Counted from the first letter of the stretch, positions 47,779 through 56,742 are shown. The stretch: DNA of 64,000 bases from Methylomonas sp. LW13 (GCF_016865255.1 NZ_CP033381.1:3968001-4032000), one strand, 5' to 3'. The notes: a model not told the origin generated them from the sequence alone. Translations and numbers: made by a program.

Positions 47779-48489
47779 TTACGCCCCTTCTTCCAAGACA
47801 ACCGGATCAATAATGGTCGGTTCTGTAATTTTGGCCGCCGCTTTCCGGTCCAACAAGCGTTTCAATGCCACCATGAAACCCAGCATGATGAAGCCACCCG
47901 GCGGCAAAGCCATCAGCAAAAAACCTTTGTATTCCGGAATCAAAGTGGTTTCCAAAAACCGGAAACTTTCCCCCAACAGCACAGAGGCGTTGGCGAATAA
48001 AGTGCCGGCGGAACTAATCTCTCGCATCGCCCCCAGTACCACCATCGCCGCAGTAAAACCCACCCCCATCATCAAACCATCCCACATCGACGGCATCACC
48101 GGTTGCTTGGAAGCAAACGCTTCAGCTCGACCGAGAATGACGCAGTTGGTGACAATCAACGGGATAAACAGGCCCAGTACCTTATGCAACTCATGCATCC
48201 AGGCGTTTAGAAAAATATCCACCAAGGTCACCAACGCAGCAATCAGCAGCACGAAAATCGGGATGCGAATTTCAGATGGAATCAGATGCCGGCTAACCGA
48301 TACGGCGGCATTGGATGCCACCATTACCACCATGGTCGCCAAGCCCATGCCCAAGCCGTTGGTTGCCGTCCCGGTCACTGCCAGCAACGGACACAGCGCC
48401 AGATTTTGGGTCAGCACGACGTTGTTGTCCCATAGGCCGTCGCGAGCGATTTTTCTGTATTGTTCTGAAAACAGAATCGAAAGATTCAT
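47779..48489 (-). CDS. rnfE: Rnf complex subunit RnfE
   Basis: A 236-residue integral membrane subunit with six transmembrane helices, related to RnfA and NqrD. It helps form the cation/electron path of the ferredoxin:NAD oxidoreductase. Family stretches are NNVVLTQNLALCPLLAVTGTA and RAEAFASKQPV, with the half-helix cysteine in LALCPLLA. The start MNLSILF at 48489 was chosen. It is separated from rnfG by a 325-base block of palindromes, unusual for this operon. Confidence 0.94.
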   Translation of the reverse strand: MNLSILFSEQYRKIARDGLWDNNVVLTQNLALCPLLAVTGTATNGLGMGLATMVVMVASNAAVSVSRHLIPSEIRIPIFVLLIAALVTLVDIFLNAWMHELHKVLGLFIPLIVTNCVILGRAEAFASKQPVMPSMWDGLMMGVGFTAAMVVLGAMREISSAGTLFANASVLLGESFRFLETTLIPEYKGFLLMALPPGGFIMLGFMVALKRLLDRKAAAKITEPTIIDPVVLEEGA

Positions 48490-48814
48490 ATTGGTTTCTC
48501 CAAAAATCGTGAGCAAGTGTTAATACCTGAGAAGATCGCGACGATTTTCTTCCCGTATGCCGCGCCGAGCACCGAAGCGTTTGGCGAGACCAGCCCGATA
48601 GGGGAGCGGCATGGATGCCGCTCGTTTTCGGAGGGGCTGGGAAGCCCCTTTCGAAAACCCTCGCCAAACGCTTCGGAGCGCAGGAACAAAGCGGCGTTCG
48701 GGCCGCCTTTCTTTTGGATACTTTTCTTTGGCGGAGCAAAGAAAAGTATCGCGGCTGTCGGTCCGCGAACCGACATGCAAACTAAGCGTCGCGATAGCGA
48801 CACCAAAAACACTA
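48490..48814. repeat. Cluster of nested palindromes between rnfG and rnfE
   Basis: The block contains at least five inverted repeats. CGAAGCGTTTGGCGAG (48573-48588) pairs with its inverse at 48660-48675. Inside it are GAGCGGCAT/ATGCCGCTC (48604-48623), GTTTTCG/CGAAAAC and GGGGCT/AGCCCC. To the right are GATACTTTTCTTTG/CAAAGAAAAGTATC (48717-48750), GTCGGT/ACCGAC (48757-48774) and GTCGC/GCGAC (48788-48801). Open frames here are by-products of the repeats. It looks like a dispersed intergenic repeat lodged in the operon. Confidence 0.75.
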
Positions 48815-49552
48815 TCAACTAGGCTGCAACAACTCCGCCTGATGCACCTTGTAAAACTCCAACCCCCGCTTGATGGCCTGTACGACCTTGCGCGGCGTAA
48901 TCGTCGCCCCGCTAAACTGATCGAACACCCCGCCGTCTTTCTTTACCGCCCATTGCTCGACGGTCAGGTTATTTAAGGATTTGCCGTTGAAAGACAGCAC
49001 CCACTTGGACTTGGTCACTTCAATCTTATCGCCCAATCCCGGTGTTTCGACATGAGCGATAACCCGCACTCCTAGGATTTCGCCTTTGCTGTCAATACCC
49101 ATCACCAAACTGATCGGCCCGGCGTAGCCATCAGGTGCGACGAATTTAAAACAGACTGCGTTAACCAAACCGGCCTTTTTAGCCAGATACACTTCGGTTT
49201 GCTCCGCGCCCAGATTAGCATCGGCGGAAGACAGCAATACACTGTCTTTCAGCAAGTTGTTATCGTACAGCTCAGCCGGAACCACTTGCTCCAGGTTAGC
49301 TTGCAAATCTTCCTGCAAGCGCAACTCGATCACACCACGGGTCGCCAGATCGGCAACACCCAATAAAATCGCCGCCAGCAATGCAAATCCCCCCAACACG
49401 CCAGCCTGATACTGTAATAGCGGCCGCAGTTGTTCCAAATTTCCTGGCTCCAGCCACACGGCCAGTTTTTGCCTAAAGTTACTCAAGATACGCAAGGCGT
49501 ACTCTACATATCGGTTGGCTTTAGGAGGTAATTTAACGGGTTCGGAATTCAT
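48815..49552 (-). CDS. rnfG: Rnf complex subunit RnfG
   Basis: A 245-residue subunit with one N-terminal transmembrane helix (about 45-65) and a periplasmic FMN-binding domain. Covalent FMN attaches to the threonine of SGAT, seen as FDQFSGATITPRKVVQAIK. The ATG at 49552 was chosen because the preceding frame overlaps rnfD. RnfG relays electrons across the periplasmic side. Confidence 0.94.
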   Translation of the reverse strand: MNSEPVKLPPKANRYVEYALRILSNFRQKLAVWLEPGNLEQLRPLLQYQAGVLGGFALLAAILLGVADLATRGVIELRLQEDLQANLEQVVPAELYDNNLLKDSVLLSSADANLGAEQTEVYLAKKAGLVNAVCFKFVAPDGYAGPISLVMGIDSKGEILGVRVIAHVETPGLGDKIEVTKSKWVLSFNGKSLNNLTVEQWAVKKDGGVFDQFSGATITPRKVVQAIKRGLEFYKVHQAELLQPS

Positions 49553-49560
49553 GACCAGTC

Positions 49561-50622
49561 TCAGGAATTGGAAATATCGAGCGGCTTGCCGTTTCGGTAG
49601 CGGCCATAAATTCTGGGACGAATGTAATGATCGATCAGCGGCGTAACCGAGTTCATCAATAAAATCGCAAAACCGGTGCCTTCCGGATAGCCGCCCCAAG
49701 AGCGGATCACGAAAATCAATAAACCACAGCCCGCACCGAAAATCACTTGGCCTAAAGGTGTGTTAGGCGACGTGACATAATCGGTGGCGATAAAGAACGC
49801 TACCAACATCACCGCGCCGGAATTCAAATGCACCCAGGGTCCAAGGTAATGCTGACTATCCCAAGCATGAAAAATCGTCGACAACAGAAGGATACTGAAC
49901 AGCAACGAGACAGGGATGTGCCATTTGATGACCCCTTGGCGCATCAGCCAAATGCCGCCGGCCAGTAATAATAAAGACGAGGTTTCCCCCAAACTGCCGC
50001 GCTCCCAACCGAGAAACGCTAAAAATCCCGAATATTCGATCAAACTGCCGGGCAACAGCCGGTTTTGCGAAAACTCAGTCTTGACCCAACCCAACGTCGT
50101 GGCGCCGGTCACCGCATCCGGGTTTTCCAAACCGCTAAAGGTGATCGCTAAGCTATCGATCACACCGGGCCCGGTGAACAAAGGCGATACGTTGGCCCAG
50201 GTAGTCATCTCGATGGGAAAGGAAATCAGCAACGCCACCCTGGCCAGCATGGCCGGATTGAACAGGTTTTGCCCCAAGCCGCCGTAGACATGCTTGCCCA
50301 ACACAATGGCCAGCGCCGAGCCAACCACGCCTATCCACCAAGGCGCCCAAGGCGGCAGAGTCATAGCCACCAGCAGACCGGTGACGATCGCCGAACCGTC
50401 GCGCAAATAAGGCATTGCCGCCACACCTTTCATCTTCAGGCACAAGCCTTCGAAAGCCATGGCAGACAGCACGGTCACCGCCAGCAAATACAAAGCCGGC
50501 CAGCCGAACAACAACACGCCACAGGCCGTAGCCGGTGCCAGGGCAATAATCACCAAACGCATGATTTGATCGACGCGGCGGGTGGCCGCCACGTGAGGCC
50601 CGCTAATCGGTTTATTACTCAT
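49561..50622 (-). CDS. rnfD: Rnf complex subunit RnfD
   Basis: A 353-residue membrane subunit with about nine to ten helices, related to NqrB. The flavin-linked threonine lies in DAVTGATTLGWVKTE. Conserved helices include GKHVYGGLGQNLFNPAMLARVALLI (in part) and IRSWGGYPEGTGFAILLMN. It overlaps rnfC by four bases (ATGA), pointing to coupled translation. Confidence 0.95.
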   Translation of the reverse strand: MSNKPISGPHVAATRRVDQIMRLVIIALAPATACGVLLFGWPALYLLAVTVLSAMAFEGLCLKMKGVAAMPYLRDGSAIVTGLLVAMTLPPWAPWWIGVVGSALAIVLGKHVYGGLGQNLFNPAMLARVALLISFPIEMTTWANVSPLFTGPGVIDSLAITFSGLENPDAVTGATTLGWVKTEFSQNRLLPGSLIEYSGFLAFLGWERGSLGETSSLLLLAGGIWLMRQGVIKWHIPVSLLFSILLLSTIFHAWDSQHYLGPWVHLNSGAVMLVAFFIATDYVTSPNTPLGQVIFGAGCGLLIFVIRSWGGYPEGTGFAILLMNSVTPLIDHYIRPRIYGRYRNGKPLDISNS

Positions 50623-52121
50623 ACGGTTTCCTCTGCTGGCGCTGCTTGCGCCTGTTGTGCGGCAGCCAAACGGGCAGCTCTGGCTTCCTGAGCACGCAAA
50701 GCTTCCGCTTCGGCTTCCAATCTGGCTCGCTCCATCCGATTATTTCTATCTTCGACTAAACGCTTGGTTTGTTCAGCCTTGTGCTCGGCTTGTTGGCGTT
50801 TAACTAACTCGCCGGAAGCGAATTTAAAGTAATGCACCAAGGGTATATTCGACGGGCAGACATAAGAACAACTGCCACAGCTAATGCAATCTTTTAGGCC
50901 CAAATCAACCGCAGAGTCTAATTGATTGGCTTTGATCCGGCTGGCCATTTCCAAGGGCAACAAACCTACCGGGCAAGCGGTCACGCAACTGGAACAACGA
51001 ATGCAAGGCTGTATAGCCGGCTCGTCGATGTCGGCATGCGACAAGGCCAGGATGCCGTTGCAGGCTTTCACCACCGGCACTTCGGCAATTGGCAAAGCGT
51101 CACCCATCATCGGTCCGCCCATCACTAAGCGGGCCATTTTCGACTTTTCCAATCCGCAAAACGCTAATACTTCCGACATCAAGGTGCCGATGGGCACTTC
51201 CACATTTCTGGGTTTGGCAACGGCCGCGCCGGAGACCGTAACCACCCGGCTAATCAAGGGTTGTCCCAAGCAAATGGCTTGATAGACGGCAAAGGCAGTA
51301 GCGACGTTGTGCACCACCACCCCAATGTCCGTGGCGCGCCCGTCGGCGGGAATTTCCTGGCCGGTTAAATAACGCAACATTTGCCTATCCCAACCCATCG
51401 GATAGCGGGTCGGCACTTGCGCCACCACGATATTGGGAAAATCCCGGGCGGCCGTTTGCATGGCCGCGAAAGCTTCGGGTTTATTATCTTCGATACCCAC
51501 CATAGCCTTCGGGGCATCCATGCCGCGCAACATCAGCCGGATACCGGCAACGATTTGCTCCGCGCGCTCCTGCATCAAGCGGTCATCACAAGTCAGATAA
51601 GGCTCACATTCGCCTGCGTTGATCAAAAGCGTATGAATCTTGTTTTTGCGGCCTAAACTGAGTTTGACCGCCGACGGGAATACCGCACCACCTAAACCCA
51701 CCACACCGGCGGCGCCGACTCGTTGGCATATTTCTTCCGGTTCGAGTTGAAACGGGTCTGCCGGAACGATTAACTCGGCCCATTGTTCCTTACCGTCGCT
51801 TTCAATCACCACGGTGCGAATCGGCAAGGCTGACGGATGCGGTGCCGGAAAATCTTTGACGTCGGCAATAACGCCCGATGTTGGTGCATGCACAGGCGCC
51901 GAAATGGTGCCTTGGCTATAGGCCAGCAATTGGCCCTTCAGTACTTTCTCGCCGACCTTCACCACCGGCTCGGCAGGCTTGCCGACATGCTGTTGCACCG
52001 GAATGTACAATTTCTTAGGTATTGGAAAATCGGTAACAATGCTAAGCGGAGAGGTTTCGGATTTGTGCTCTTCGGCATGGATACCGCCGCGCAAACGGGG
52101 ATTTTCGAACAAGGCGAACAT
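50619..52121 (-). CDS. rnfC: Rnf complex subunit RnfC
   Basis: A 500-residue peripheral subunit that binds NADH and FMN and passes electrons through two [4Fe-4S] clusters. The cluster motifs are CIRCSSCVTACP and CISCGSCSYVCP near residues 375-425. The NADH/FMN region includes GLGGAVFPSAVKLSLG and INAGECEPYLTCDD. The C-terminal 65 residues are a charged Ala/Glu/Arg coiled tail, as in other RnfC proteins. The start is at 52121. Confidence 0.95.
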   Translation of the reverse strand: MFALFENPRLRGGIHAEEHKSETSPLSIVTDFPIPKKLYIPVQQHVGKPAEPVVKVGEKVLKGQLLAYSQGTISAPVHAPTSGVIADVKDFPAPHPSALPIRTVVIESDGKEQWAELIVPADPFQLEPEEICQRVGAAGVVGLGGAVFPSAVKLSLGRKNKIHTLLINAGECEPYLTCDDRLMQERAEQIVAGIRLMLRGMDAPKAMVGIEDNKPEAFAAMQTAARDFPNIVVAQVPTRYPMGWDRQMLRYLTGQEIPADGRATDIGVVVHNVATAFAVYQAICLGQPLISRVVTVSGAAVAKPRNVEVPIGTLMSEVLAFCGLEKSKMARLVMGGPMMGDALPIAEVPVVKACNGILALSHADIDEPAIQPCIRCSSCVTACPVGLLPLEMASRIKANQLDSAVDLGLKDCISCGSCSYVCPSNIPLVHYFKFASGELVKRQQAEHKAEQTKRLVEDRNNRMERARLEAEAEALRAQEARAARLAAAQQAQAAPAEETV

Positions 52122-52134
52122 AGGTGTCTCCGTC

Positions 52135-52668
52135 TCAAGCGGCCAGCGGTTTGGGCCAGCGCCAGTTGCGCAAGGTCACTTCCACAGGGTGCATTTGCAG
52201 ACATTCGGTGGGACAGACTTCCACACATTTCTTGCAACCGATACAGGCATCCGCCACCACCGCGTGGATTTGTTTGGGTGCGCCGACGATGGCGTCTGTA
52301 GGACAAACCTTGAAGCAGCGGGTGCAACCGGTGCAGGTTTCTTCACTGACTCTGGCCACCATCGCTTCCTGGTCTTGGGTTTGGCTCAAATCGACATCAA
52401 CACCCAGTAATTTGGCCAGTTGTTCCACCAGCGACGTACCGCCCGGCGGGCATAATGTTACCGGCGCGGCGCCGGACACCACAGCCTCGGCAGCCGGCCG
52501 GCAACCTGGGAAGCCGCATTGGCCGCATTGCGAACCGGGCATTAAGGCTTCAACTTTCTCGATTAACGGATCGGACTCCACCTTCAGATATTTGGCGGCA
52601 ATCCCCAAAGCCACGCCCAGCAACAATCCCAGCGATGTCAAAATAACGATGGCAGATAAAACGTACAT
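52135..52668 (-). CDS. rnfB: Rnf complex subunit RnfB
   Basis: A 177-residue ferredoxin-type subunit and the entry point for ferredoxin or flavodoxin electrons. One N-terminal membrane helix is followed by the CGQCGFPGCRP cluster near residues 52-62 and two [4Fe-4S] motifs, CTGCTRCFKVCP and CIGCKKCVEVCP. Length is normal for gammaproteobacteria. Ten bases separate it from rnfA. Confidence 0.95.
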   Translation of the reverse strand: MYVLSAIVILTSLGLLLGVALGIAAKYLKVESDPLIEKVEALMPGSQCGQCGFPGCRPAAEAVVSGAAPVTLCPPGGTSLVEQLAKLLGVDVDLSQTQDQEAMVARVSEETCTGCTRCFKVCPTDAIVGAPKQIHAVVADACIGCKKCVEVCPTECLQMHPVEVTLRNWRWPKPLAA

Positions 52669-52678
52669 GATGTGCCTC

Positions 52679-53260
52679 TTATTTGCTGTAAAGCCCCGCG
52701 AATCCCATGAATGCCAGCGACAGGATGCCGGCGGTGATAAATGCGATGGGGGTGCCGGAAAAAAGCGCCGGCACTGCCATGAGCGCTAAGCGTTCACGTA
52801 GGCCGGCGAAGAGCACCATCACCAGGGTAAAACCCATTGCCGAACCAAAGCCGAACAGCAGGCTTTGCACGAAATTGTATTTCTCTTGGATGTTAAGCAG
52901 CGCCACACCCAAAACCGCGCAATTAGTCGTAATCAGCGGTAAAAAAATCCCCAACACCTGGTACATCACCGGGCTGGTTTTATGTATCACCATCTCGGTA
53001 AACTGCACTACCGCGGCGATCACCAAGATAAAACCCAGCACGCGCAGAAAACCGATATCGAACGGTATCAATAAACGATGCTCCAGCACCCAGCTGGCCG
53101 CGGACGCCAGCGTCAAGACAAACGTTGTCGCCAAACCCATGCCCAATGCGGTGTCCAGCTTGTTGGAAACGCCCATGAATGGGCATAACCCCAAGAACTT
53201 GACCAACACGACATTGTTGACCAAGGCTGTACCCAATATCAGAAGTAAGTATTCGCTCAT
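52679..53260 (-). CDS. rnfA: Rnf complex subunit RnfA
   Basis: A 193-residue membrane subunit with six helices, the partner of RnfE. The family motif [20 protein letters not shown] is at the N-terminus, with the half-helix cysteine in LCPFMG and a second one in [11 protein letters not shown]. The ATG at 53260 gives the standard start [10 protein letters not shown]. First gene of rnfABCDGEH-bfd-bfr, divergent from nifL across a 276-base regulatory region. Confidence 0.95.
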   Translation of the reverse strand: MSEYLLLILGTALVNNVVLVKFLGLCPFMGVSNKLDTALGMGLATTFVLTLASAASWVLEHRLLIPFDIGFLRVLGFILVIAAVVQFTEMVIHKTSPVMYQVLGIFLPLITTNCAVLGVALLNIQEKYNFVQSLLFGFGSAMGFTLVMVLFAGLRERLALMAVPALFSGTPIAFITAGILSLAFMGFAGLYSK

Positions 53261-53308
53261 CGTTTTCGACCCGGTGTTTTGCAACAAGACAGCATCATTT
53301 ATGCCAAC

Positions 53309-53322
53309 GCCTTAAAAACGCC
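53309..53322 (-). promoter_or_regulatory. Possible sigma-54 promoter of the rnf operon
   Basis: On the minus strand GG (53322-53321) and GC (53310-53309) are spaced by exactly ten bases, within CGGCG and AGGCG. The match to TGGCAC/TTGC is only partial. The start site would be near 53297, about 37 bases before the rnfA ATG, and the two NifA-type sites fall about 80 and 120 bases upstream of it. Confidence 0.4.
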
Positions 53323-53371
53323 GTAACTCCCCATTTCAGTGCAAAGCCGCAAGATTTGCCACCAACATCTC

Positions 53372-53387
53372 TGTCCTAAAAAACACA
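53372..53387. promoter_or_regulatory. NifA upstream activator site 1 (TGT-N10-ACA)
   Basis: TGT at 53372-53374 and ACA at 53385-53387 with ten bases between match the NifA binding consensus. It lies about 117 bases upstream of the predicted nifL start site and about 82 from the predicted rnf start site. Confidence 0.6.
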
Positions 53388-53412
53388 GAGCCGGAACAAG
53401 TACAGTTAAATT

Positions 53413-53428
53413 TGTCGTAAACCATACA
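53413..53428. promoter_or_regulatory. NifA upstream activator site 2 (TGT-N10-ACA)
   Basis: TGT at 53413-53415 and ACA at 53426-53428 match the NifA consensus. It is 41 bases from site 1, close to four helical turns, so both sites would face the same side of the DNA. It lies about 76 bases upstream of the predicted nifL start site. Confidence 0.6.
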
Positions 53429-53470
53429 AATCACCGGGATTTTCCAATAGCTGCTAAGCGAAAACGCATT

Positions 53471-53486
53471 TGGCTCTCTAATTGCA
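53471..53486 (+). promoter_or_regulatory. Sigma-54 promoter of nifLA
   Basis: TGGCTCTCTAATTGCA has TGGC and TTGCA at the canonical GG-N10-GC spacing, a near-ideal sigma-54 promoter. The start site would be near 53497, 40 bases before the nifL ATG. Confidence 0.75.
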
Positions 53487-53536
53487 TGTATTTTTCCAAC
53501 TTAAGCCCAGAAAAAAACACGCGAGAACCATTTGCC

Positions 53537-55174
53537 ATGACCAAATCCACCCCTGACTACCTGCAAGGCCAGATTGAGATTGAAACGGCCGATATACTAT
53601 CGCCAGCCATCGGCCCTAGCGGGCAATCGCCAAGAAGCGGCAAAACCTCTAAAACACTGCCTTTCTCTTTGTTTGTTAAGGCGGTGGAGCAAGCGCCGGT
53701 GGCCATTTCGATCACCGATAAAAAAGCCAATATCCTTTACATCAACCAGGCCTTCACCGATGTAACCGGCTACAACGCCGCTGAAATTTTGGGCCAAAAC
53801 GAATCAGCGCTGTCCGACAAGTCCACACCCAGACAGATTTATTATGATTTGTGGCACACCATTTCCCGTAAGCAGGTTTGGCACGGCCAATTGGTCAATC
53901 GGCAAAAAATGGGGCAACGCTACCTGGCTGATCTGACCATCGCGCCGATGCTGGACGACCGCGGCGCCATCAGTCATTACATTGGTATGCACCGCGATGT
54001 CACCCAGGCACACTACGCGGAACAACAAGTTAACAACCAAAAGCAATTGATCGAATCGGTACTGAACGCTTCGCCGGTGGCGATGGTGGTGCTCGATTCC
54101 GACAAACGGGTCGTGCTCGATAATCAGATGTACAAAATGCTGATCAGCGAACTCGACAAAAAAGAGCCCGCGCTGTTCTTTCTGGAAGCGCTGGAGCAAG
54201 ACATGGGCGACTTGTGGGGCGACAACATAGACAGACAGCAAGGCTTCGCCAATCGCGAGGTACGGATTGAAAGCGCGGGGCTTAAAGGCACGCGCTGGTT
54301 TTCCTGCTCCGGCAATTGGTTTATCGAAAACGACGTCTGCGCCGACAGCTTCTTCGCCAGACAATCCAAGGATTACTTGTTGCTGACCATTAACGACATC
54401 AGTCCCTTGCGTCGGCAGCAGGAAAAGCTACAGATACAGACTTTGCGCACCATGTTGGCGGAAGAAGAACACATCCGCAGCATCCGCGAAACCTTGCTCG
54501 GCGCAATGCACCAGATTCGCCAGCCCTTGAACCAAATTCACGCGGCGATTCAAATCATGACGCAACGCAACGACGCCAACAATAGTCCAATCCGCGATCT
54601 ATTGGGCCAAGTGCAAAAAATGGGCGAAGAAACGCTCGCCACTCTGCAACGCTGCGTACCGGAAATTCCGGAGTCTGCGGTGGTGCCGGTGAACTTGAAT
54701 CAGCTGCTGCACGAAGTGATGCTGCTGTATAGCACCAAGTTTTTGGCAAACGGCATCGTAGTGGATTGGCTGCCCAACCCGGTGTTACCCAATATCCTCG
54801 GCTCCGAAAACAAGTTACGCATGTTGTTCAAGCAATTGATCGACAATGCGGTCAACGCAATGAATCGTGCGGGCAGCCAGGAACGCATCATCAAAATCAG
54901 CACGGCTATCGAGCATGATTGGGTTTGCGTGTCGATAGCCGATTCCGGCCCCGGCATACCTGCCAACCAACGGAGCAAAGTATTCGAACCGTTTTTTACC
55001 ACCAATCAAAGCACCGCCGGCGTCCAGGCCGGCATGGGACTGGTCATGAGCAAGGAAATCGTCAATCAGCATAACGGCATGATAGAAATCGACCCGCAAT
55101 ACAAAAACGGCTGTAGTTTTAAAATTAGCTTTCCCTGTCAAAAAAACCTAGCGATGGTGAACATCCATGAGTGA
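53537..55174 (+). CDS. nifL: Nitrogen fixation regulatory protein NifL
   Basis: A 545-residue redox and nitrogen sensor that inhibits NifA when oxygen or fixed nitrogen is high. PAS1, the FAD-binding redox sensor, covers about residues 30-150 (PVAISITDKKANILYINQAF, YNAAEILGQNES). A second PAS domain lies near 165-290. A histidine-kinase-like region (MHQIRQPLNQIHAAIQIM) and a GHKL ATP-binding domain (IADSGPGIPAN, GMGLVMSKEIV) follow. The start MTKSTPDYL at 53537 is preferred over a long upstream extension. It overlaps nifA by eight bases. Confidence 0.95.
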   Translation: MTKSTPDYLQGQIEIETADILSPAIGPSGQSPRSGKTSKTLPFSLFVKAVEQAPVAISITDKKANILYINQAFTDVTGYNAAEILGQNESALSDKSTPRQIYYDLWHTISRKQVWHGQLVNRQKMGQRYLADLTIAPMLDDRGAISHYIGMHRDVTQAHYAEQQVNNQKQLIESVLNASPVAMVVLDSDKRVVLDNQMYKMLISELDKKEPALFFLEALEQDMGDLWGDNIDRQQGFANREVRIESAGLKGTRWFSCSGNWFIENDVCADSFFARQSKDYLLLTINDISPLRRQQEKLQIQTLRTMLAEEEHIRSIRETLLGAMHQIRQPLNQIHAAIQIMTQRNDANNSPIRDLLGQVQKMGEETLATLQRCVPEIPESAVVPVNLNQLLHEVMLLYSTKFLANGIVVDWLPNPVLPNILGSENKLRMLFKQLIDNAVNAMNRAGSQERIIKISTAIEHDWVCVSIADSGPGIPANQRSKVFEPFFTTNQSTAGVQAGMGLVMSKEIVNQHNGMIEIDPQYKNGCSFKISFPCQKNLAMVNIHE

Positions 55175-56693
55175 TCGTTTATTGCTGGTTGAATCCGAAC
55201 TGGATACGCTATTTCTGGTCAGTCAATTGCTGAATAGCACGCATGACTTGCGCACCAAGCTTAAAGGCATCCTGGAGATTTTGCACAAGCGTAACGGCCT
55301 GCATTTCGGCATGATTACCCTACGCGATGTCGATGACGACAGCATGAGCATTTGCGAGATCTACGGCGACGGCATAGACCGCTCGGTGCGTTACCAACCG
55401 GGCGAGGGACTGGTAGGCGCTATCCTCGACGAAGGCAGCACGATTGTGGTGGAACGCATCGCCGACGAGCCGCGTTTTTTAAGCCGCTTGGGCGTGTATA
55501 ACCCGGATTTACCGTTTATCGGCTCCCCGCTAGCCATCGAACAAGGCGAAGTGGTCGGCATTTTGGCTGCGCAGCCTTGTACTTCGACGTTTTTGGGCGA
55601 GCGCGCCCGCTTCATGGAAATGGTCGCCAACCTGATCGCCCAAAGCGTGAACATGCTGCGTGTAATGGAACGCAAGCAAAACGAACTAGCTAGCGAACGC
55701 GACTATTTAAAACAAACACTGGTCAAAAACTACCGCTTCGAAAACATCATCGGCCATTCCGAGCCGATGCTGAAAGTGTTCGACATCATCCGCCAGGTGG
55801 CGAAATGGCATACCACTGTGTTGATTCGCGGCGAATCCGGCACCGGTAAGGAAGTGGTGGCCAGCTCGATACACTTTAACTCAGCCTGCGCCAACGGCCC
55901 GTTTCTAAAATTGAACTGTGCAGCCTTGCCCGACACCTTGCTCGAATCGGAATTATTCGGCCATGAGAAAGGTGCATTCAGCGGCGCAATCGGCCAACGC
56001 AAGGGCCGCTTCGAACTGGCAGACAACGGCACGCTGTTTCTCGACGAAATCGGCGAGATCTCCGCGTCGTTTCAGGCCAAATTATTGCGCGTGCTGCAAG
56101 AAGGCGAATTCGAGCGAGTGGGCGGCGTTCGCACCCTGAAAGTCAATGTCCGCATCATTGCCGCCACTAACCGCAATCTGGAGCAGGAAGTCGCCGAAGG
56201 CAATTTCCGCGAGGATTTGTATTACCGCTTGAATGTGATGCCCATCAATATGCCGCCGCTGCGCGAACGTATCGAGGACATTCCGGAACTGGCCAGCTTT
56301 CTGTTAAACCGTATCTCCCGTCAACAAGGCGGCCGGCCATTGGAAATCAAGGAAAGCGCGATCCGAATTTTGATGAAACACGATTGGCCGGGTAACGTTC
56401 GCGAATTGGAAAACCGTTTGGAGCGCGCCGCCATCATGAGCCAGGAAGGCATTATCGACCGCGACGTGATTGCCAGCACCGGCCTGGAAAACGAAATAGG
56501 CATCAGCCGCACCCCGCAATCGATCAAACATATCGATCTGCACGACGAAAACATGGACGAACGGGAGCGAGTAATAGCGGCGCTGGAGCAAAGCGGCTGG
56601 GTGCAAGCCAAAGCCGCGCGCTTGCTGGATATGACGCCTAGGCAGATTGCTTATCGGATTCAGACCTTGAACATCAATGTTAAGCAGATTTAG
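55167..56693 (+). CDS. nifA: Nif-specific sigma-54 activator NifA
   Basis: A 508-residue activator of nitrogenase genes. The GAF domain covers about residues 20-165 (PGEGLVGAILDEGSTIVVERI). The AAA+ domain has Walker A GESGTGKE at 222-229, the sigma-54 contact loop GAFSGA at 269-274 (Ser in place of the usual Thr) and LFLDEIGEIS. The Fis-type helix-turn-helix ends MTPRQIAYRIQTLNI. There is no interdomain cysteine cluster, which fits the gammaproteobacterial type controlled by NifL. The start lies inside the end of nifL, so their amounts are coupled. Confidence 0.96.
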   Translation: MSDRLLLVESELDTLFLVSQLLNSTHDLRTKLKGILEILHKRNGLHFGMITLRDVDDDSMSICEIYGDGIDRSVRYQPGEGLVGAILDEGSTIVVERIADEPRFLSRLGVYNPDLPFIGSPLAIEQGEVVGILAAQPCTSTFLGERARFMEMVANLIAQSVNMLRVMERKQNELASERDYLKQTLVKNYRFENIIGHSEPMLKVFDIIRQVAKWHTTVLIRGESGTGKEVVASSIHFNSACANGPFLKLNCAALPDTLLESELFGHEKGAFSGAIGQRKGRFELADNGTLFLDEIGEISASFQAKLLRVLQEGEFERVGGVRTLKVNVRIIAATNRNLEQEVAEGNFREDLYYRLNVMPINMPPLRERIEDIPELASFLLNRISRQQGGRPLEIKESAIRILMKHDWPGNVRELENRLERAAIMSQEGIIDRDVIASTGLENEIGISRTPQSIKHIDLHDENMDERERVIAALEQSGWVQAKAARLLDMTPRQIAYRIQTLNINVKQI

Positions 56694-56721
56694 AAAACCT
56701 GCCGCTCAAGTTAAGCAGAGA

Positions 56722-56742
56722 GGGGGCGATTGAAATTGCCCC
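56722..56742. terminator. Weak hairpin after nifA
   Basis: GGGGC pairs with GCCCC across an A/T-rich loop, between the ends of nifA and the convergent fchA gene. No long T run follows, so a terminator role is only possible. Confidence 0.35.

Noticed and set aside
48517-48822. Several open frames on both strands between rnfG and rnfE
   Set aside because: They arise from the palindromes, appear as mirrored frames on both strands and have no start signals.
53341-53366. TGGC and TTGC words on the minus strand as the rnf sigma-54 promoter
   Set aside because: The two halves are only eight bases apart (GG to GC) where ten are needed, so the weaker but correctly spaced 53309-53322 site was listed instead.
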